The notes beneath the pieces were generated by a model. The model was not told where the DNA came from. It ran no database searches and saw nothing but the letters and a program-made list of their open reading frames with translations. From Eriocheir sinensis (taxonomy: Eukaryota; Arthropoda; Malacostraca; Decapoda; Varunidae), in NCBI RefSeq assembly GCF_024679095.1, contig NC_066571.1:7818474-7882473 (forward strand): DNA of 64,000 nucleotides, in the 5' to 3' direction. Numbering within the stretch: the first letter of the stretch is position 1; each line of letters opens with the position of its first letter. Both the position numbers and the translations under genes were made by a program. This document shows positions 58,301-64,000 of the stretch, in pieces.

Positions 58301-58690
58301 TGTTTGTGTTCCCAGAGTGCCTCCCTTCGGCGCCGCGGCCACCGGTAATAATCAGCTGGTTGGTGGTGGTGGTGTCGGGTTCGCTATCAATTAAGTCGGG
58401 CGGGGAAGCATTAGTAGTGAAAATAGCGGCAGTAATTGGGTCGGCCGGTGGAAATATCAGTAATGAGAGTAACGCCATTAACGAGGTCGAGGGTGGAAGT
58501 GTCTGTAATGGAAGCCAATTCGTTGATGGCCTCCACATTGGTGTCAAAAGCGATGGCGCAACCGATGAGCGGCGACAGCATAAATTTCCAAAGGATTTTG
58601 AAATCAAGCAGAATGGCAAAACGTTCGGTCCAAGAATCACGGAATTTTATAAGCAGTCACTGTAATGTACAACTTCCGGGTGGATTCCAA
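58301..58690. other. Unique segment with weakly coding-like frames
   Basis: Mostly non-repetitive sequence that is open on both strands for 80-120 codons. The plus frame ends HKFPKDFEIKQNGKTFGPRI and one minus frame reads LSPLIGCAIAFDTNVEAINE. I recognise neither. Its last ~100 bp (58583-58690) reappear diverged at 59335-59455 beyond the 37-bp array, which makes an interspersed or repeat origin likelier than an exon. Confidence 0.35.
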
Positions 58691-59335
58691 AACTGAATTC
58701 CAAATAAATGAATAAAATAAATGAATAAAATGGATTCCAAATAAATGAATAAAATATATAAATAAAATGAATTCCAAATAAATGAAAAAAATAAATGAAT
58801 AAAATGAATTCCAAATAAATGAATAAAATTAATGAATAAAATGAATTCCAAATGAATGAATAAAATTAATGAATAAAATGGATTCCAAATTAATGAATAA
58901 AATAAATTAATAAAATGAATTCCAAATAAATGAATAAAATAAATGAATAAAATGAATTCCAAATAAATGAATAAAATAAATGAATAAAATGGATTCCAAA
59001 TAAATGAATAAAATAAATGAATAAAATGAATTCCAAATGAATGAATAAAATTAATGAATAAAATGGATTCCAAATTAATGAATAAAATAAATTAATAAAA
59101 TGAATTCCAAATAAATGAATAAAATAAATGAATAAAAATTAATTCCAAATAAATGAATAAAATAAATGAATAAAATGAATTCCAAATAAATAAATGAATA
59201 AAATAAATAAATAAAATGAATTCCAAATAAATGAATAAAATGAATTCCAAATAAATGAATAAAATAAATGAATAAAAATGAATTCCAAATAAATGAATAA
59301 AATAAATGAATAAAATTAATTCTAAATAAAGTCCA
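58691..59335. repeat. 37-bp minisatellite, ~17 copies
   Basis: ATTCCAAATAAATGAATAAAA recurs at 58697, 58734, 58771, 58808 and onward to about 59318, mostly every 37 bp. Each unit is two half-units of AAATGAATAA, with GAATTCC marking the boundary, so many units carry an EcoRI site. Variants use GGATTCC, TTAATG or a 1-bp slip. Confidence 0.97.
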
Positions 59336-59604
59336 AACATATTTCAAAAGGACGCAGAAATCAAGCTAGCAGAAGGGTAAAATGTATATACCAATCAGAA
59401 CACAGAAGAGAATTTTATAAGCACTCAATGTAACAGACAACTTCCGTGTGTATTTCCGCAACACATTCATTCAGCAAGATTTTCATTCAGGCACTTAATT
59501 AGAGAGCAATTCAAATCATCCCAGTCGTTAAGGAAGGCGTCACGAGGCTGGCCATTGATTGGAGGTGAGCTGGCGTCACCTGCGGGCTGGCGAGACACTA
59601 ACTT
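59336..59604. repeat. Duplicated flank of the 37-bp array and unique sequence
   Basis: TTTCAAAAGGACGCAGAAATC and GAATTTTATAAGCACTCAATG then ACAACTTCCG (59340-59452) match TTCCAAAGGATTTTGAAATC, GAATTTTATAAGCAGTCACTG and ACAACTTCCG (58588-58679). The rest, 59455-59604, is unique. Confidence 0.7.
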
Positions 59605-60273
59605 GGTATTTTAAGACTCGTTTCTCACAGCAACTATTTCTAAAGGTCAAAGAGGGGGTCAATCGGGTTCTAATGAGTGTTTCTTTAGGTCCATGGTACA
59701 GAAGAAGGGTCAAGCTACCACTAGGGTCATAAAACTACTCCTGGAAATGCCCACAACTCCCACGAAAGCCTTGTCAAATATGTGTTCTTGGGCGGCGAGA
59801 TGTCTTGTAATACGACTCTCTATAGGTTGGTATTGTCAGACACTCGTTTCTCACATCAACTATTTCTAAAGGTCAAAGAGGGGGTCAATCGGGTTCTAAT
59901 GAGTGTTTCTTTAGGTTCACGGTACAGAAGAAGGGTCAAGCTACCACCAGGGTCATAAAACTACTCCTGGAAATGCCCACGACTCCTACGAAAGCCTTGT
60001 CAAATATGTGTTCTTGGGCGGCGAGATGTCTTGTAATACGACTCTCTATAGGTTGGTATTGTAAGACTATTCTCGTTTCTCACATCAACTATTTCTAAAG
60101 GTCAAAGAAGGGATCAGTCGGGTTCTAATGAGTGTTTCTTCAGGTTCTTGGTACAGAAGAAGGGTCAAGCTACCACCAGGGTCATAAAACTACTCCTGGA
60201 AATGCCCACGACTCCTACGAAAGTCTTGTCAAATAGGAGAACTTGGGCGACAAAATGTTTAGTAATACTGCCC
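59605..60273 (-). mobile_element. Element A, three head-to-tail copies
   Basis: GGTCATAAAACTACTCCTGG occurs at 59725, 59951 and 60180 (spacings 226, 229). Each copy runs GTTTCTCACAGCAACTATTTC, AAGAGGGGGTCAATCGGGTTC, GTACAGAAGAAGGGTCAAGC, ACTCCTACGAAAGCCTTGTC, TGTGTTCTTGGGCGGCGAGA, GTCTTGTAATACGACTC. Copies are nearly identical. The junctions carry both terminal sequences (GTAATACG... and GGTTGGTATTGT), so whole elements, not fragments, are in tandem. Confidence 0.88.
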
Positions 60274-60575
60274 TAAAAAAAACACCATGAGACAAAAAAA
60301 TAACGTGATTACCTTGAATGTTATATCCTTTTATCTGCCGTGTGACGTTAATACTAGCATCAACTCTACTTAGGTATAATTTCTGTCACAATTTCATTTC
60401 CACCAGGTACAAAACCCTACAGGTCATATTCACTCAGAACAGATAGCCCCCCCCTCTCACCCCGACATAATCCCGTGTTAAAAAAAAAATAATCTCCCTC
60501 CCTGAAAAGGTTACAGCAAAGAACAGGAAACACTGTCATTAGTTATAGTGAGTCTGGGTGTTTAATATATACAAG
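60274..60575. other. Unique AT-rich segment
   Basis: No repeat, element or coding signal is recognised between the element A triplet and the next duplication. Confidence 0.5.
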
Positions 60576-61170
60576 AGCTGAATTAGTACCTCGTTTAAGT
60601 TGCCTCGCTTGACTGGGAGTGTTTATTTTCAATAGCTGTAGCGTACGTACTTAACCTTACCTATTGTTTACTGGGGAAAGGTCTAGGAGGGAAATTACAA
60701 AGGGAATGGGAATGGGAATGCAGAGTTAGGACCTCGTTTACTAATTTGCCTCGCTTGACCAGGAGTGTTTAGTTTCAACAGCTATAGCGAATCCAACTTA
60801 ACCTTACCTATTGCTGATAAATGGATGAGGAAAGGGGAAGTGGGGAAAGGTCCAGGAGGGAAAGAAGTACCAAGGGAATGAGTAGGAAGAAAAGGTCATG
60901 TCCGAGGGAAAAGGTCAATAGGGGAGGAATGGGGAATTAAAAGGTCGAACATTTATATATAAAAAAAAATCTCGTCTAGGAAGGAAAGAAATACCAAGGG
61001 AATATGTAGGAAGAAAAGGTAAAGTCCGAGGAAAAAGGTCGATAGGAATATATAGGAATACATAGGAATACATAGGAATACATAGGAAGAACAGACACCA
61101 GAAGACAGGGGAGGAATGGGGAATTGAAAGGTCGCACATTTATATATAAAAAAAAATCTCGTATTCTTAA
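60576..61170. repeat. Two interleaved direct duplications and a 10-bp repeat
   Basis: TTTGCCTCGCTTGACCAGGAG at 60745 and TTGCCTCGCTTGACTGGGAG at 60600 lie 146 bp apart with shared GTGTTTA-TTTCAA and CTTAACCTTACCTATTG. TTTATATATAAAAAAAAATC occurs at 60951 and 61139, each after GGGGAGGAATGGGGAATT, and GAAATACCAAGGGAAT-like sequence at 60865 and 60987. AGGAATACAT repeats about four times at 61043-61090. Confidence 0.85.
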
Positions 61171-61181
61171 ATGCTTCACCG

Positions 61182-61345
61182 GCACAGTTCGCCCGTTTGA
61201 AAAGCCTCTCGTAGACGTTGCTGGGATTTCCGCAGACTGTTTTGTGTTCCTGGTGATAGTTCAACACGCCTTCCGCGCCATGGGTATCAGGACACCTCTC
61301 CTCCCGAAACTGACCTCTCTTTCGGCCACCTCTTTGGAGTCTTTC
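61182..61345 (+). mobile_element. Element A copy, old
   Basis: GTTTGAAAAGCCTCTCGTAG, GTTGCTGGGATTTCCGCAGA, TCCTGGTGATAGTTCAACAC and GCGCCATGGGTATCAGGACA follow the element A order with heavy divergence. The 74-residue plus frame over it is not a gene. Confidence 0.62.
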
Positions 61346-61350
61346 TAGGA

Positions 61351-61431
61351 GCAGCGAGTAGCGGGCTTTTTTTATTAATATTTCCTTTTTTCTGCGCCCT
61401 TGAGCTGTCTCCTTTGTTGTAAAAAAAAAAG
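61351..61431 (+). mobile_element. Retrotransposon 3' tail fragment
   Basis: GCGAGTAGCGGGCTTTTTTTA, GCGCCCTTGAGCTGTCTCC, TTTGTTGTAAAAAAAAAA. The same phrases, on the minus strand, end the retrotransposon remnant at 17000-17096 (AGCGGGCTTTATTT, GAGCTGCTTCCTTTACTGTAA) and the nested fragment at 8388-8482. It ends in an A tract, as expected for a non-LTR 3' end. Confidence 0.7.
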
Positions 61432-61802
61432 AAGGGAAAAGTCACCCATAAAAACTCGGTGAATCTCCTCTATGGCCTTGGAAAACAGTGGTAACAGGAG
61501 CCCGATATCTTTTTTTTATTATTGTTTCCTTTTTTTGTGTCCTTGAGCTGTCTCCTTTGTTGTAAAAAAAAATGAAAAGAAAAATCACCCCAAAAAGCAA
61601 GGTGAATCTTCTCTGTGGCCTTGGAAAACAGTGGTAACAGGAGCCCGATATCTTTTTTTTATTATTGTTTCCTTTTTTTTTGTGCCCTTGAGCTGTCTCC
61701 TTTGTTGTAAAAAAAATTAACAGAAAAATCACCCCAAAAAACAAGGTGAATCTTCTCTGTGGCTTTGGAAAACAGTGGTAACAGGAGCCCGATGCCTTTA
61801 AG
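61432..61802 (+). repeat. 143-144-bp tandem array containing the retrotransposon tail
   Basis: GTAACAGGAGCCCGAT occurs at 61491, 61634 and 61778 (spacings 143, 144). Each unit contains TTTTTTTATTATTGTTTCC, CTTGAGCTGTCTCCTTTGTTG, an A run, TCACCCCAAAAARCAAGGTG and TTGGAAAACAGTGGTAACAGG. The unit therefore includes the 3' tail segment of 61351-61431. The minus-strand 136-residue frame is repetitive. Confidence 0.93.
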
Positions 61803-62035
61803 AATATGTCCTTCAGAGTCTTCACCTTACCGGGAATACAGCACAAAAGCATAAACCGTTCGGCGTAGCGGTGCGAAGATGATCCGTTCTTACGCTATAT
61901 ATGTTCTGCAACGCCTACGAATATGTCCTTCAGAGTCTTCACCTTACCGGGAATACAGCACAAAAGCATAAACCGTTCGGCGTAGCGGTGCGAAGATGAT
62001 ACGTTCTTTACGCTATATATATTCCCCGACGAAGA
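61803..62035. repeat. 117-bp direct duplication, nearly identical
   Basis: AATATGTCCTTCAGAGTCTTC begins at 61803 and at 61920. The copies run through ACCTTACCGGGAATACAGCAC, AAAAGCATAAACCGTTCGGCG, TAGCGGTGCGAAGATGAT to TACGCTATATAT with about one substitution and one indel until the final bases. Their CpG-rich, non-low-complexity content is unusual in this window. Confidence 0.97.
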
Positions 62036-62285
62036 CGAGGACGAGGACGAAAAAATATGACGCCTAAACCGGATCGCTCCCTCGAGAAACGCCGCCTCCG
62101 TGGAAGACTGATAACCACCTTTTTAAAGAGAGATTGAAAAGGTTTACGAAGCGTCGGAGAAAAAAAAAGTAAATCATTTTTCTTCGAAGAGACTATTGAG
62201 CGTTAGGCGGCGATTCTGCGTCTGGAAGGTGCTTGAGATTATTGAATGTTACTTTTAGAATAGTTTAGTGACCCTTAGTGTTGCT
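62036..62285. other. CpG-containing unique segment
   Basis: GACGAGGACGAGGACG (62033), CTCGAGAAACGCCGCCTCCG (62092) and AGCGTTAGGCGGCGATTCTG (62199) are non-repetitive. No open frame or element is recognised. Confidence 0.4.
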
Positions 62286-62521
62286 GTGACGAGATAGATA
62301 GATAGATAGATAGGAAGATATAGATAGATAGATAGATAGAGATAGAGAGAGAGATAGATAGAGAGAATAAAGAGGCAAGCTGCGTGTGAGGTGTATATGG
62401 TAAAGCTCAGGCTGGGGGTCTCTCTCTCTCTCTGTCCTGTCTCCATCAATTCACCTTTATCTCCCTTTCTCCTCCTATCTCTCTTCTCTCTCTTTATCCG
62501 TCTTTTATTTTCCTCCATCTC

Positions 62522-62576
<55 letters not shown>

Positions 62577-62714
62577 CCTTCGTAACTGAGATCCATCCTT
62601 CACACCTGCCAGAATCCATCCAGGTAAGTCTCACAGGTGGACTAGCGCTCACCTTGGCGGAGGCTTCATGAATAAAACAAGTGACATTTTTCTCACCATT
62701 TAGAGCGCCGTTGC

Positions 62715-62795
<81 letters not shown>

Positions 62796-62800
62796 TACAA
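62286..62800. repeat. (GATA)n, (TC)n and (CA)n
   Basis: (GATA)n 62293-62340, (TC)n 62418-62433 and 62525-62575, unique 62580-62715, (CA)n 62717-62793. Confidence 0.97.
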
Positions 62801-62895
62801 CGTTCTAAATATGTTCAGGATAAAAAACTGCATCAGATAGAATTATAATTTTTACCTCTTTCCGCTTGCCTACTGTGTTTTTTTTTTTTTTCAGC

Positions 62896-62941
<46 letters not shown>

Positions 62942-63540
62942 TATTACGTTATTTAATGAGGAAAAAAAATGTCTGTGCATCGAATTCAGTTTTTTTTTTT
63001 AGTTTTATCTTTTTTCACAATTTATATCTTGTCATTCATTAATTATTTATTTTTTCCTTCAATTTATTTCCTTCCTTCCTTCCTATCTCCTTCCTTCCAT
63101 TACTTCTTTCTTGTTTTCATTTCTTTCTTCCCATTTTCTTTATTTTTTCTCCCTCTTCTCCTTCTCTTTTTCTCGCTTCCTCTATCTTTCCTTCTTTCCT
63201 TTCTTTCCTCTCTCCTTCCCTGCTTCCTTCCTTCCATCACTTCTTTTTTGTTTTCATTTCTTTCTTCTTTCTCGTCTTTATCCTTTCTCCCTCCTTCCCT
63301 TCTCTTTATTCCTCGCTCCCTCTATCTTTCCTTCTCTCCTTCCTTTCCTCCCTCCTTCCCTGCTTCCTTCTTTCCTCCCTCTCTCCCTCCCTTCCTTTAT
63401 CTTCCCTCCCGCCCTCCTTACCATCCCCACTCCTACCTCTATCTCTCCCCTCCCTTCCCTTCTTTTCTCTTCCTTTCCTCCCTTATGCCCCCCCACCGAC
63501 CTCCTTACCCTCCCCCCTCCCTCCCCCCCTCCTACCTTCC
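62801..63540. repeat. (CA)n and CCTT/TTTC-rich tract with ~140-bp duplication
   Basis: (CA)n 62900-62937, T runs, then TTCCTTCC-rich sequence from 63050. CTCTATCTTTCCTTCT occurs near 63180 and 63320 (about 140 bp), with CTTCTTTYTTGTTTTCATTTC at 63102 and 63240. The 271-residue plus frame is this tract. Confidence 0.88.
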
Positions 63541-63921
63541 ATGTATACTGTGCAGCGAATCATATCATGTATACCACACCTTTCATGCATTTTTTTACCC
63601 CTTACTTCCTTCAGCCCTTCACTATTTTCCAGGCCCGACCATTTCCACCACCACCTCCCCCCACCACCACCCCCACCACCGCCGCCGACACCACTACCCA
63701 CTTTCCCGCCGCACTGGGCCTCACCTCGCCACCCTTCCAGCAGCCCCCGCGAGAAATCCACACGTGAACATTCTGAACTTTTAAAGATGAATTCCTGGAA
63801 AGTAGAGACTCGCCCGCCTGGAGGCACACCGAGAACGCCCCTGCATCGACCCTGCCCCTTCCTCTGCTCCTTCCCTGCCATGCTACCCTGCTTATACACC
63901 TGAGAGATACTGTGTAGACTC
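63541..63921 (+). other. Possible terminal exon, weak
   Basis: A pyrimidine stretch and AG at 63631-63632 resemble a splice acceptor. Two frames are open beyond it: one ends at a TGA at 63765-63767 (FPAALGLTSPPFQQPPREIHT region), another at 63901-63903 (starting PDHFHHHLPPPPPP and ending SFPAMLPCLYT). The first 60 bases are a CCA/CCG repeat (63649-63700), giving Pro/Thr/His runs, but 63700-63900 is unique, GC-rich and not obviously repeat-derived. I recognise no protein. It may equally be non-coding. Confidence 0.15.
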
Positions 63922-64000
63922 ATGTTCTCAGACGCTTTTGGTTCGCACAATAAATATCTTCTAAGGCTACAAAGGAGGTTAGTCTGGTTATCATAAGTGT
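63922..64000 (-). mobile_element. Element A fragment cut by the window edge
   Basis: TTCTCAGACGCTTTTGGTTCG, ATATCTTCTAAGGCTACAAAGG, AGGTTAGTCTGGTTATCATAA and GTGT correspond, with divergence, to the start of the minus-oriented copies at 59605 (TTTCTAAAGGTCAAAGAGGG, GTCAATCGGGTTCTAATGAG). The AATAAA at 63949-63954 lies inside this fragment. Confidence 0.5.

Noticed and set aside
59808..60052. Cloning vector contamination because of the T7-like promoter
   Set aside because: The motif is part of the native end of element A, recurs with natural variants elsewhere and has no vector sequence around it.

Overview
This window looks like gene-poor nuclear DNA from a decapod crustacean, possibly a crab. 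The reasons are an extreme load of (GA)n, (CA)n, (GGA)n and (AAGG)n microsatellites, dozens of minisatellites, no operon-like coding, and a decayed non-LTR retrotransposon tail of a kind I associate with crustacean genomes. The species call is inference from this style; no host gene identifies it. Almost every long open frame here (Ser/Leu, Arg/Glu, Cys/Val, His/Thr, Phe/Leu/Ser/Pro or poly-Glu proteins) is a translation of a simple repeat, because a dinucleotide or trinucleotide repeat has no stop codon. I annotate no confident protein-coding gene.

Layout. 1-4.7 kb: purine-strand minisatellites and (GA)n, (CA)n, (AAGG)n tracts. 4.7-10.5 kb: an AT-rich island without microsatellites, made of decayed tandem repeats with units of about 106, 118, 116, 125, 160 and 176 bp, and carrying a piggyBac-like MITE (5350-5568) and several copies of a second inverted-repeat element, here called element A. 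10.5-16.6 kb: (GA)n blocks, a (TAAGG)n pentamer block and a 12-copy minisatellite of about 92 bp. 16.8-17.6 kb: a GGATACGG-type repeat interrupted by the retrotransposon tail on the minus strand. 17.6-34.5 kb: dense trinucleotide and dinucleotide tracts, with a tRNA-like remnant at 23.7 kb and an interspersed-repeat fragment at 28.8 kb. 30.6-40.5 kb: three long tetranucleotide arrays, (TCAG)n then two (CTGA)n in opposite orientation. 41-43.3 kb: a GTGCCA-rich minisatellite domain. 44-58 kb: more minisatellites (units of 67, 98, 107, 117, 137, 142, 146 and 17/33 bp). 58-64 kb: a 37-bp minisatellite bounded by a duplicated flank, a head-to-tail triplet of element A, a 144-bp array that has captured the retrotransposon 3' tail, a 117-bp near-perfect duplication, and a weak candidate terminal exon at 63.6 kb.

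Nothing here amounts to a multi-gene system. The most interesting signal is structural. Element A occurs at least eight times, nearly always inside or beside a minisatellite, and at two loci it is itself the amplified unit. That suggests a link between this small element and local tandem amplification. Other points worth checking are near-perfect (GT)n/(CA)n and (CT)n/(GA)n hairpins, and a chance 18/19 match to the T7 RNA polymerase promoter repeated inside element A. All coordinates were read by eye, so tract edges may be off by a few bases and similarity statements are not alignment scores.
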